Translations under genes and position numbers: made by a program
NCBI RefSeq assembly: GCF_001469875.2
Contig: NZ_LOPW02000018.1
Span: 226,634-264,693 of the forward strand
Source of the DNA: Haloferax marisrubri
GTDB taxonomy: Archaea; Halobacteriota; Halobacteria; Halobacteriales; Haloferacaceae
Direction of reading: 5' to 3'
Length of the DNA stretch: 38,060 nt
Notes under the pieces: model-generated
Told to the model about the DNA's origin: nothing
The model's database searches: none
Seen by the model: only the letters and a program-made list of their open reading frames with translations
Shown here: positions 23,282 through 29,609 of the stretch, in pieces
Layout of the letters: every line of letters begins with the position of its first letter
Position numbering within the stretch: position 1 is the first letter of the stretch

Positions 23282-23434
23282 TCACTCTGGGCGGACGACT
23301 TCATCGCATGAATAGCATTCTGCGAACACGCCAGTTGTCCCATCGGCCTCCTCAAACTCAATGAGCGACTGATAGGCTTCGATCTCTTCGCCGCAGTCAG
23401 GGCATCGACCAAGCGCCGTCGAATCATTCGTCAT
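23282..23434 (-). CDS. Small zinc-ribbon protein
   Basis: This 50-residue protein has two CxxC pairs, RCPDCGEEIEAY and ECYSCDEVVRP, which should bind one zinc ion in a ribbon or rubredoxin-like fold. It is of a size and look common in haloarchaea (DUF7837-like). The ATG at 23434 is chosen because everything upstream in the same frame (to 23653) lacks any conserved look. An 8-bp inverted repeat lies 20-60 nt upstream. It is convergent with the TumE-like gene, with 8 nt between the stops. Role unknown; such proteins often assist nucleic-acid-binding partners. Confidence 0.6.
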   Translation of the reverse strand: MTNDSTALGRCPDCGEEIEAYQSLIEFEEADGTTGVFAECYSCDEVVRPE

Positions 23435-23453
23435 AGGGGATTGTGGAGACGTG

Positions 23454-23495
23454 TGTGACACAGATTGTCTCCAGTAGTAGTTACATGGTGTCACA
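23454..23495. promoter_or_regulatory. Inverted repeat upstream of the zinc-ribbon gene
   Basis: TGTGACAC (23454-23461) and GTGTCACA (23488-23495) are perfect inverted copies separated by 26 nt, directly upstream of the ATG at 23434 (minus strand). The spacing suits a dimeric regulator. No clear TATA box is seen, so the role is uncertain. Confidence 0.3.
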
Positions 23496-23666
23496 GCAAA
23501 GATGTTTGGCCAGTTCGCGCGCCCCCCAAAGTCCCAATCCCCGGACCTGTGGTCGGCACTGGTTGTTGATATCGGACCAGGATAACCAATTTCAGAGTTG
23601 GCTATTTCGAGATAGGCTATTTTGCCTTCAAGCGCAACGGAGTCTGCTCGCATATTCCGAGCAGAA

Positions 23667-24021
23667 GGTTAGGAGCAAGTTAGGTACCTAAGGCAGCTAA
23701 GTCACCTAAGGTAGAGATGGTAGGACAGAGACATTTCTGGATACCATCCATAATCGAGAACAGACTTAGTTAGCTTAGTTTCCACATTCACATTAGGTAC
23801 CTCAGGTGCCTAAGGTGGCACAGGCCCATTAGGTGAGGTAGTTGAGCTAGGACCAATAGATAACATAGATGAATCAAGCTGTACAATGGTACCTACCTTA
23901 CCTGCCTTAGGTACCTTAGGTGGCTTAGGAGAGGTAGTTAAGTCAGGAAATATTATATGATATGCGTGAGTCTATCCGTACAACCACAGGTACCTCAGCT
24001 ACCTTAGGTGACTCAGGTGAA
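23667..24021. repeat. Cluster of TTAGGTACCTAA-like repeats: candidate partition site
   Basis: At least ten copies or half-copies of a degenerate ACCTWAGG/CCTWAGGT unit fall in four groups: 23667-23714, 23793-23851, 23889-23936 and 23987-24020. The first group contains a perfect 12-bp palindrome TTAGGTACCTAA (23680-23691). Others are CCTTAGGTACCTTAGG near 23905-23920 and ACCTTAGGTGACTCAGG near 24001-24017. The units follow at roughly one helical turn or less, are not spaced like CRISPR repeats, and stop just before parA. The simplest reading is a centromere-like partition site and operator bound by the ParA partner protein. An iteron role is also possible. Confidence 0.6.
23949..23960 (+). promoter_or_regulatory. 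TATA-like box of parA
   Basis: AATATTATATGA lies about 73 nt before the parA ATG at 24027. Transcription would start near 23980, so the last repeat group (23987-24020) would lie in the 5' leader and could repress transcription or translation when bound. Confidence 0.45.
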
Positions 24022-24026
24022 CTCCA

Positions 24027-24908
24027 ATGTCACAGGAACCCCAACCAAACGCTGTCGCACTGAACACGCTCAAGGGTGGCGTCGGGAAAACAACGATTTC
24101 GCTTAACACTGCCCGCGAGTTAGCTGAGCGAGATCACGACGTTCTGCTTGTCGACCTCGATCCGAATGGTCACCTCACAGTTGGCCTTAACTTCCGCGAA
24201 GTCTATCTAGACGATGAGCATGCAGATCTCGGAGAGATCATCATAGATCGGGATGCAGAGCCAGATGACGCAATCGTTTCGACTGAGTTTGGGTTTGACC
24301 TCTTCCCATCAACAGCAGACCTCGAAGACGTCCAAGATCGTCTCGGGTCGGTGAACCACGGAACAGTCAGGATGCGACAGTTCCTTGTTGAGCCGCTCTT
24401 GGGCGACACCTACGATTACATCATCATCGACACGCCCGGGAGTACGGGACACCTCACGGACAACGCACTCGTCGCAACCGAGTCGATTCTTGTGCCACTC
24501 CGCCCAGGCCCTGAATCACTCGGAGGGTTCGAGCGAACGGTCGAGCGTCTAATCAAGCCACTTCGAGAGTTCATTTCGCTGGACTTGCTTGCAATTGTAC
24601 CGACAGACCTCCAACGTCGTATCGATCAACAAACTCTTGACCGAGAGCTGATCGAGTCGTTGGTGACGCGTGAACATCTCGCTGCGAAGGTCCCGAACTT
24701 CGCGTATATCTCTCCAGCTGACCTGGAAAAGATTGATTCCGGAGAGTGGGATGGCTCACTCCCGAAGCCAGGTATTCGCCACTCTGAGTCACTCTCCCGT
24801 GCAATTGGAGATCACAAACCGCTTCGAGACTACGCACCAGAAGATTCGATCCTCTCGTCGTTCGAAGAACTTGCAAGCATCATTGAACACGGAGAGGTGC
24901 GTCGCTAA
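24027..24908 (+). CDS. parA: ParA-family partition ATPase
   Basis: This 293-residue ATPase segregates low-copy replicons by forming dynamic patterns on the nucleoid. The deviant Walker A is KGGVGKTT (16-23) with the signature Lys16. The A' motif LLVDLDPNGHLT and the Walker B region DYIIIDTPGSTGHLT are clear. LVPLRPGPESLGGFERTVER and AIVPTDLQRRIDQQ fit plasmid ParA/Soj proteins. The TAATG overlap with the next gene shows translational coupling. The repeats upstream, the acidic partner downstream and the origin with orc1 beyond make a full replicon core. Confidence 0.92.
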   Translation: MSQEPQPNAVALNTLKGGVGKTTISLNTARELAERDHDVLLVDLDPNGHLTVGLNFREVYLDDEHADLGEIIIDRDAEPDDAIVSTEFGFDLFPSTADLEDVQDRLGSVNHGTVRMRQFLVEPLLGDTYDYIIIDTPGSTGHLTDNALVATESILVPLRPGPESLGGFERTVERLIKPLREFISLDLLAIVPTDLQRRIDQQTLDRELIESLVTREHLAAKVPNFAYISPADLEKIDSGEWDGSLPKPGIRHSESLSRAIGDHKPLRDYAPEDSILSSFEELASIIEHGEVRR

Positions 24909-25429
24909 TGGGAGACTACACCGACCGCTTTGCAGGGTTGGATGAGGAACTTGCGGAAGTCGAAGACGATGGCGAAGAGCAGGAGTCCGATACAGCCAAG
25001 TCTGAAACTACGGACACCTCTGGAGAGGTACGGGACGAGGTGACGCTCAAAGATGAAGGCATAGAGTCTGACGTTGATTCCAAAGAGGAAGATGAAAGCC
25101 TCGAACGTGAATCAGAGGTGAGTAAACAGTCAGGCACCGATGGACCAGAACAGGAATCCAATCAAGAAGGAAGGCCAAGTACTTCTGGAGCGCTCGAAGA
25201 CAGTAATCCCAGTTTCCCCTTCTCTGAGTCGGTACAAGCTCAGATATACCCACGGCGAACCACCCACGACGAGTTTGAGGACTTCATTCAATTCGACGTG
25301 AAACAAGCGCTCAGAGAGTACGGTATCCGGAATGACGAGAAGCGTGAGATACACGAAGCAATCCTTCAGTTCATAATGGAACATCCTGACGCAATTGCCG
25401 ACAAGGTGGTCGAACTTCGCGAGACATAG
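24908..25429 (+). CDS. Acidic ParA partner (probable centromere-binding protein)
   Basis: This is a 173-residue protein. Residues 1-105 are highly acidic and Ser/Thr/Glu-rich (EEQESDTAKSETTDTSGEVR and on), and are probably disordered. The C-terminal about 65 residues are a compact helical part: RTTHDEFEDFIQFDVKQALR, EYGIRNDEKREIHEAILQFI. The part resembles short DNA-binding or dimerisation domains of plasmid partition partners, although no ParB or clear ribbon-helix-helix motif is seen. The first base of its ATG is the last base of the parA stop. Position is the main evidence for the role. Confidence 0.6.
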   Translation: MGDYTDRFAGLDEELAEVEDDGEEQESDTAKSETTDTSGEVRDEVTLKDEGIESDVDSKEEDESLERESEVSKQSGTDGPEQESNQEGRPSTSGALEDSNPSFPFSESVQAQIYPRRTTHDEFEDFIQFDVKQALREYGIRNDEKREIHEAILQFIMEHPDAIADKVVELRET

Positions 25430-25503
25430 GACGAGAATTATTCCACAACCCGTTGACACTCCATGATGAAGCGAAGTTGGTCACTCACGGAGTCCGGACA
25501 CAT

Positions 25504-25520
25504 ACACCGTCGTTCATCTG
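25504..25520 (-). repeat. Origin-recognition-box-like repeat, inverted copy
   Basis: Read on the minus strand this is CAGATGAACGACGGTGT, matching the plus-strand set (consensus CARATGAAMNGYGGTGT, one insertion-free difference in the middle). It lies left of the AT-rich core and faces the others, as expected for Orc1 loading from both sides. Confidence 0.65.
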
Positions 25521-26121
25521 TTCTTTGAGTCGAGAGTCGAGTGGTGATGGAGTGACGACTATAGCTAGTTTATAAAATAAGGATGTTTCACTCGGTTTCA
25601 TAACTCTGGGTGAATTAATTAAACGTCATTAACACACGTTTGACGGCTTGATAAGCCACTTAGTCGAACTTGGAATAGACAGTATAATTATCCTCTACCA
25701 GTAAATATATAATAACACGAAGACAGTGATTTGTGGTAAAAATTATCCAATGGTTCTAGTTCTAGTCTAGTGTTGATTCGGTTTTGGTGGTACAAACACG
25801 ATGAATCATGTTTGGCCACTCGCTGACCTCGGGTTCACGTGGAAGAACAGATGAAATGTGGTGTGTGTGTGTCGGAATCTCTGAAGAACAAACGAACAGA
25901 TGAACAGGTGGTGTCTGACATAGATTCGAGACTTCCTTGCCGAGCTGACGTCACAGTAGTTCGCTAATCTACATCGATGAAAAAGGAAATTCGGGCGGTG
26001 GCTCTGTAATGATCGCTTTGGCGAATATTTGGTGTAAGAGCGTGACCTCGACTATGTTTCAGAAGAAACAGATGAACAGCGGTGTCTGTCACAGCATCAG
26101 TGTGTAGTTGAACAAGCGAAT

Positions 26122-26166
26122 CAAATGAAATGTGGTGTCTACAAAAGAAACAGATGAACAGGTGGT
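26122..26166 (+). repeat. 45-bp origin duplication, copy A
   Basis: Contains two origin boxes 29 nt apart joined by TACAAAAGAAA. It is 41/45 identical to copy B at 26348-26392, 226 bp further on, so the pair of boxes was duplicated as a unit. Confidence 0.75.
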
Positions 26167-26347
26167 TCTAGTACTCTCACCGTGAAATTCTGGAATAGAT
26201 GAATCATTGATACTTAAACCCGGTGAGATATGCCTGATTTCTCTATAAGCTAATCGACTTTTGGACTTCGCTAGTATATCTTGGGAGTTGTCTCCGGGCA
26301 AAAGTTGGGGAACTAGTCTCGTCGACCGTGGACAATAACTCGGGAAA

Positions 26348-26392
26348 CAAATGAAATACGGTGTGTACAAAAGAAACAGATGAACAGGCGGT
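26348..26392 (+). repeat. 45-bp origin duplication, copy B
   Basis: Second copy of the two-box unit (four mismatches with copy A). It ends about 9 nt before the orc1 TATA-like box, so Orc1 binding here could also repress its own gene. Confidence 0.75.
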
Positions 26393-26400
26393 CCGGGGGG

Positions 26401-26407
26401 TTTATAT
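26401..26407 (+). promoter_or_regulatory. TATA-like box of orc1
   Basis: TTTATAT, preceded by a run of Gs, lies about 28 nt before the ATG at 26432. The transcript would be leaderless. This favours ATG at 26432 over a TTG at 26411. Confidence 0.55.
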
Positions 26408-26431
26408 CATTTGGCAACACAACCCTCACCA

Positions 26432-27679
26432 ATGGGCCAATTTGAGTTTAAGCGTGGGAACACCCCCTACGTCAACAGAGGGGCACTCACCGACGAGTAT
26501 ACTCCAAATTCTCTCGTCGGTCGCGATGACGAACTCGAAGAGTACCACTCGGCGCTTGAGCCGGTTATTTGGGGAGAGACTCCAAAGAATATCTTCCTCT
26601 ACGGTAAGACTGGGGTCGGGAAGACTGCCTCAACGAAATACTTCCTCAAGCAACTCGAAGCAGATTCCGAACAGTACGATGACCTTGTCCTGCGGACGGT
26701 ATTTTTGAACTGCGACGGACTAGAGACGAGCTATCGTCTGTGTATTGCACTCGTCAACCAGATGCGCTCGGCCTCCCAACAAATCTCTGAATCCGGTTAC
26801 TCGAAGTCTGAAGCATATGCGATGCTCTGGGAAGAACTGGAATCGAGAGCTGGAACTGTCCTCATCGTTCTGGACGAAGTTGATCACATCAAATCCGGTG
26901 AAGACAGTATTCTGTACCAGTTGTCTCGTGCCCATGCTAATGGGAACGTCTCCGATACGAAGATCGGAATCATCGGTATCTCAAACGACTTGACGTTCAC
27001 AGATGACCTCTCACCAAAGGTCAAAAGCTCACTGTGTGAACGCCAACTTCACTTTCCAACATACGACGCGACTGAACTCCAAGATGTCCTCCAACAGCGT
27101 GCCGATATCGCGTTCAAAGACGACGGACTCGATGAAGGAGTAATTCCACTCTGTGCTGCATACGGCGCCAAAGAAGCAGGTGACGCTCGTAAGGCTCTTG
27201 ACTTACTACTAGAGGCAGGCGACGTTGCTCGCGAAAACAAACGCAGCTTAGTCACCGAAGACGACGTCAACCGAGCACAAAGCCGGCTGAAATCGAAGAA
27301 GGTCAGGCGTGGGATTCAGGGATTACACGAACATGACCACTACATACTCTATGCTCTCTGTGTGTTGGCTGCAAACGGCAAGATGCCTGCGCGTACACGT
27401 GTGATCTACCCACAGTATGAGCGAATCTGTGAAGCTGGCGATATCGACCCCCATACTTCTCGCTGGGTATCTGACCACCTTGACGAGCTCAAAATGCTTG
27501 GCTTGCTTTCGGTGACCGAAAAGAACCTTGGCCGGAAAGGTGGAAAATACCGGAAGTGGGACTTGAAGACTGACATCTCTAACATTCTTGAATCGATAGA
27601 AGAAACCCTGAAAGTAGTAGGAGTCCTTCGCAGTATCGAACCGTACATCCCTGATTCACTCGAGCTTCGGTCCAACTGA
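26432..27679 (+). CDS. Orc1/Cdc6-family replication initiator
   Basis: This 415-residue AAA+ protein binds the origin boxes upstream and loads the replicative helicase. The AAA+ module has Walker A GKTGVGKT (58-65), Walker B VLIVLDEVDHI with Asp near residue 148, sensor 1 IGISND, sensor 2 in AKEAGDARKALDLL, and LSPKVKSSL before it. The C-terminal winged helix (about 300-400) includes HDHYILYALCVLAANGK and SRWVSDHLDELKMLGLLSV. It is of normal length. The leaderless ATG start is set by the TATA-like box. It is a plasmid- or element-type Orc, one that comes with its own origin and parA. Confidence 0.93.
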   Translation: MGQFEFKRGNTPYVNRGALTDEYTPNSLVGRDDELEEYHSALEPVIWGETPKNIFLYGKTGVGKTASTKYFLKQLEADSEQYDDLVLRTVFLNCDGLETSYRLCIALVNQMRSASQQISESGYSKSEAYAMLWEELESRAGTVLIVLDEVDHIKSGEDSILYQLSRAHANGNVSDTKIGIIGISNDLTFTDDLSPKVKSSLCERQLHFPTYDATELQDVLQQRADIAFKDDGLDEGVIPLCAAYGAKEAGDARKALDLLLEAGDVARENKRSLVTEDDVNRAQSRLKSKKVRRGIQGLHEHDHYILYALCVLAANGKMPARTRVIYPQYERICEAGDIDPHTSRWVSDHLDELKMLGLLSVTEKNLGRKGGKYRKWDLKTDISNILESIEETLKVVGVLRSIEPYIPDSLELRSN

Positions 27680-27689
27680 CGGTGCGGCA

Positions 27690-27695
27690 TTTTTT
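27690..27695 (+). terminator. T-run after orc1
   Basis: Six Ts begin 11 nt after the orc1 stop. Archaeal transcription often ends at such U-runs without a hairpin. No other evidence. Confidence 0.3.
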
Positions 27696-28022
27696 GCTGG
27701 GGCCAGATTCGCTCCGATGTTCCTGCTGACACTGCCACTCGGTGGCTTCAGTAGGAAACCCATCAGTTGGCGCGGAGCCACCACACATTGTACCGCCGCA
27801 AAATGCGGATACTGAGTCGTCTTTGTCTATCAACAATCTCCTTGCTGAATTAACTCGCCACTCTTTAAATACACGGTCAGACACACCACTCTTGCCAGTA
27901 AAAACTAGATCCCCCAACGACCTCAGATTCATCGCACTTCTTTGGGAGAACGCGTCGATCGAGACCTTCCAGCGTCCAAAGAGTACTCTGGAACAACTAC
28001 TCCGGCAAGTCTATTACTCTCC
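27696..28022. other. Intergenic stretch without a supported gene
   Basis: Between orc1 and the toxin-antitoxin pair. Short frames occur on both strands (27742-28050 plus, 27579-27932 minus), but neither has a recognisable motif, a ribosome site or a TATA box at the right place, so none is called. TTTAAATA near 27864-27871 might be a promoter, but nothing downstream matches it. Confidence 0.3.
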
Positions 28023-28039
28023 GTTACATGCTGTTACAT
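28023..28039 (+). promoter_or_regulatory. GTTACAT direct repeat at the antitoxin start
   Basis: GTTACAT occurs at 28023-28029 and 28033-28039, ten bases apart (about one helical turn), ending directly before the ATG at 28040. With a weak TATA-like CTATTACT near 28010-28017 the transcript would be leaderless, so a protein bound here would block transcription. Candidate operator for the antitoxin. Confidence 0.35.
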
Positions 28040-28414
28040 ATGCCCGTTGACTTCGAAAATTACCAGCCATCGGACCTTCCAGGACCGAATACGAATGGAC
28101 GTTCCATTCTTCGCTTCCTTGCAGCGACTCCAGAAACAGGCTATCGAGCGGGTGAGATTGCTGAGGCGCTCGACATCCCACGAGGAAGTGTTGGGACGAC
28201 GCTCAGCAGACTCCATAATCAGGGGTTTGTGCGTCACAAGGGCGAGTATTGGGCGATCAATCCCGACGCCTACGATGCACATACTGCGAGCTTGATTGGC
28301 TTGGCTGCCGTGAGCGAGCAGTTTGAGGGCGACTACTACGACGAGAATCCGGACTGGGATGCAAATCTCCCAGACCTCGATGAGTATGAAGATGCAGACT
28401 CGGGTGCGGAGTAG
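28040..28414 (+). CDS. MarR-like HTH antitoxin of a MazF/PemK-type module
   Basis: This is a 124-residue protein. A winged helix at about residues 15-75 (GRSILRFLAATPETGYRAGE, IAEALDIPRGSVGTTLSRLH) is followed by NQGFVRHKGEYWAI and a very acidic tail (DYYDENPDWDANLPDLDEYE), a layout suited to binding DNA with the N-terminus and the toxin with the C-terminus. The next gene, 5 nt on, encodes a MazF/PemK-like protein. The ATG at 28040 was preferred to one at 28028 because the direct repeat lies between them and relatives begin MPVDFE-like. Confidence 0.75.
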   Translation: MPVDFENYQPSDLPGPNTNGRSILRFLAATPETGYRAGEIAEALDIPRGSVGTTLSRLHNQGFVRHKGEYWAINPDAYDAHTASLIGLAAVSEQFEGDYYDENPDWDANLPDLDEYEDADSGAE

Positions 28415-28419
28415 ATCTG

Positions 28420-28737
28420 ATGTATGAGCGTGGGGTAATTGTCGTCGTCGCAGATCCGTTCGGGCATACTCCTCGACGTCCGTATCTCATCCTCAGCGAC
28501 TCGAGTCATCCATTTGCCGGCAACCAGTATATTGCACTCGGGATCTCGACGAAGGAGTACTCGGACAGTCTTCCGCTTGCTGGCGCATACGAGACCGGAA
28601 CGATAGACCGTGAGTCGTTTGTTTCGCCGTGGGCCATCGTCTCGCTGATGGATAGTGATATCGAGCGTGCAGTTGCTCAGGTCACTTCAGAGTTCACAGA
28701 TAGCGCTGCTGCTCGACAGACACGATATGTCGAGTGA
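28420..28737 (+). CDS. MazF/PemK-family toxin
   Basis: This is a 105-residue protein of the SH3-like PemK/MazF fold. It starts with MYERGVIVVVADPFGHTPRR, with the conserved RPYLILSD strand, then QYIALGISTKEYSDSLPL, SFVSPWAIVSLMDSDI and a helical end. MazF-type proteins cleave RNA at short motifs and arrest growth when the antitoxin is lost, which stabilises plasmids. It is paired with the HTH gene before it and sits between the replication genes and the transfer operon, a usual place for such an addiction module. Confidence 0.8.
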   Translation: MYERGVIVVVADPFGHTPRRPYLILSDSSHPFAGNQYIALGISTKEYSDSLPLAGAYETGTIDRESFVSPWAIVSLMDSDIERAVAQVTSEFTDSAAARQTRYVE

Positions 28738-28833
28738 CATCCCTCTGCATCGTTAGGTAGGAGGGTCGTCGGTGTTCTAATTCGACCAGATAATATAGTA
28801 CCTAGTTTGGCATGCTACCACACTTCATATCGG

Positions 28834-28850
28834 CCAGTAAATATATAATA
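28834..28850 (+). promoter_or_regulatory. TATA-rich element before the transfer operon, also found in the origin
   Basis: CCAGTAAATATATAATA is present here and, exactly, at 25698-25714 in the AT-rich part of the origin. Here it lies 64-80 nt before the first start codon of the transfer operon and is the best promoter candidate for it (start near 28870). Confidence 0.45.
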
Positions 28851-28913
28851 TTCCACCAATCTGGTTGACATGTACGCACCGCAAGACAATCGGTGTGGAA
28901 CGATACCGAACAC

Positions 28914-29162
28914 ATGATCTCCCGCTCAGTTACCGTCGAAGACATCGATGAGTTGTTCCTCAGGTGGAACGACCATCTCAACGCATCGGCCCTCTATCGG
29001 CAAGCCCTCCGCGACGAGATGCAACTTCGCGACGTTGAGCCGCACGAACTCCGCGCACAACTCTCCGAAGCGCGTGAGTTGGGCTACTCGCTCGATGAGA
29101 TTGCAACCATGACGAGTCGCTACGCCGACCTCCAAGCGCTCGTGTACGACCACACCGAGTGA
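28914..29162 (+). CDS. Small helical protein, first gene of the transfer operon
   Basis: This is an 82-residue, largely helical acidic protein (SVTVEDIDELFLRWNDHLNA, LRDVEPHELRAQLSEARELG, DEIATMTSRYADLQALVYD). I do not recognise a family. An in-frame GTG at 28893 would add seven residues, and no clear ribosome site separates the two. It ends 4 nt before the pilin-like gene, so it is probably part of the operon, perhaps a regulator or accessory transfer protein. Confidence 0.6.
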   Translation: MISRSVTVEDIDELFLRWNDHLNASALYRQALRDEMQLRDVEPHELRAQLSEARELGYSLDEIATMTSRYADLQALVYDHTE

Positions 29163-29166
29163 CCTC

Positions 29167-29580
29167 ATGTCTGACTCACACTCCCCTACTGACGCTCGCT
29201 CCACCGGCCAGCAACGGCCCTCCCGATCCATCCTCCGACACGTCGCAATCGGGAGCATCCTGTTCACGATCGCTGCCGTCCAGCCAGTTGCCGCACAAGA
29301 CAGCGTGGTCTGCAGCGCTGAGAAATTGCCGGGGATGGTTGAGGGCTTCTTCCAGATCACGACGACGCTCGGCTTCATTGGGTTGGCAGTCATCTGGCAG
29401 GCCGACTCCCTCGCTGAGATCTTCACCGCCAGCCCCGAACAGAAAAAGCGACTCAAAGTCCACAAGCGCGCAGCACTCAAATCCGCCCTCATCTTGGCGG
29501 TGCTCGGCCCGCTGTATTCCGTTGTGGCGTCGATTATGGGCCTCCCACTTGGGGACTGTATGAATCTCACTCCCTGGTAA
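29167..29580 (+). CDS. VirB2/TrbC-like pilin candidate
   Basis: This 137-residue protein has a long basic N-terminus and a signal-like hydrophobic stretch (HVAIGSILFTIAAVQPVAAQ, about 25-44) with a possible AxA cleavage site. Two more membrane segments follow: ITTTLGFIGLAVIWQ (about 67-81) and ALILAVLGPLYSVVASIMG (about 106-124), separated by a basic loop (EQKKRLKVHKRAALK). Cysteines at about 50 and 131 might form a disulphide in the mature 2TM protein. That layout matches conjugative pilins of the VirB2 type, including archaeal ones. It is called on layout and context, since no sequence motif proves it. Confidence 0.5.
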   Translation: MSDSHSPTDARSTGQQRPSRSILRHVAIGSILFTIAAVQPVAAQDSVVCSAEKLPGMVEGFFQITTTLGFIGLAVIWQADSLAEIFTASPEQKKRLKVHKRAALKSALILAVLGPLYSVVASIMGLPLGDCMNLTPW

Positions 29581-29609
29581 GCGCCCCACCAATCCACCTT
29601 TGCCCTCCC

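Larger units (their letters stand above)
25848..26392 (+). repeat. Seven direct origin-recognition-box-like repeats
   Basis: Copies start at 25848, 25897, 26069, 26122, 26151, 26348 and 26377, all in plus orientation. Consensus is CARATGAAMNGYGGTGT (the fifth and seventh copies match CAGATGAACAGYGGT and then diverge). Two types alternate: CAAATGAAAT-type and CAGATGAACAG-type. Their G-rich ends resemble the mini-ORB bound by Orc1/Cdc6. Some copies are preceded by AAAAGAAA. A weaker match occurs near 25975-26003. Confidence 0.7.
25430..26400. other. Replication origin region (no genes)
   Basis: This gene-free stretch of about 1 kb lies between the parA partner and orc1. It holds an AT-rich part (25560-25760, with TTTATAAAATAA, GAATTAATTAAACG and GTAAATATATAATAA) suited to strand opening. 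Origin-box-like repeats lie on both sides: one on the minus strand at 25504-25520, and seven on the plus strand between 25848 and 26392. That inverted arrangement around an AT-rich core, next to orc1, is the classic haloarchaeal origin layout. Confidence 0.8.

Noticed and set aside
23667-24021. CRISPR array
   Set aside because: Units are too short, unevenly spaced and partly palindromic, with no unique spacers of equal length and no cas genes.
25843-26392. CRISPR-like repeats
   Set aside because: Repeats are 16-17 bp, irregularly spaced, next to orc1 and in origin-box style.
27579-28050. Two overlapping frames between orc1 and the toxin-antitoxin pair (102 and 117 codons)
   Set aside because: No ribosome site, promoter position or motif supports either.
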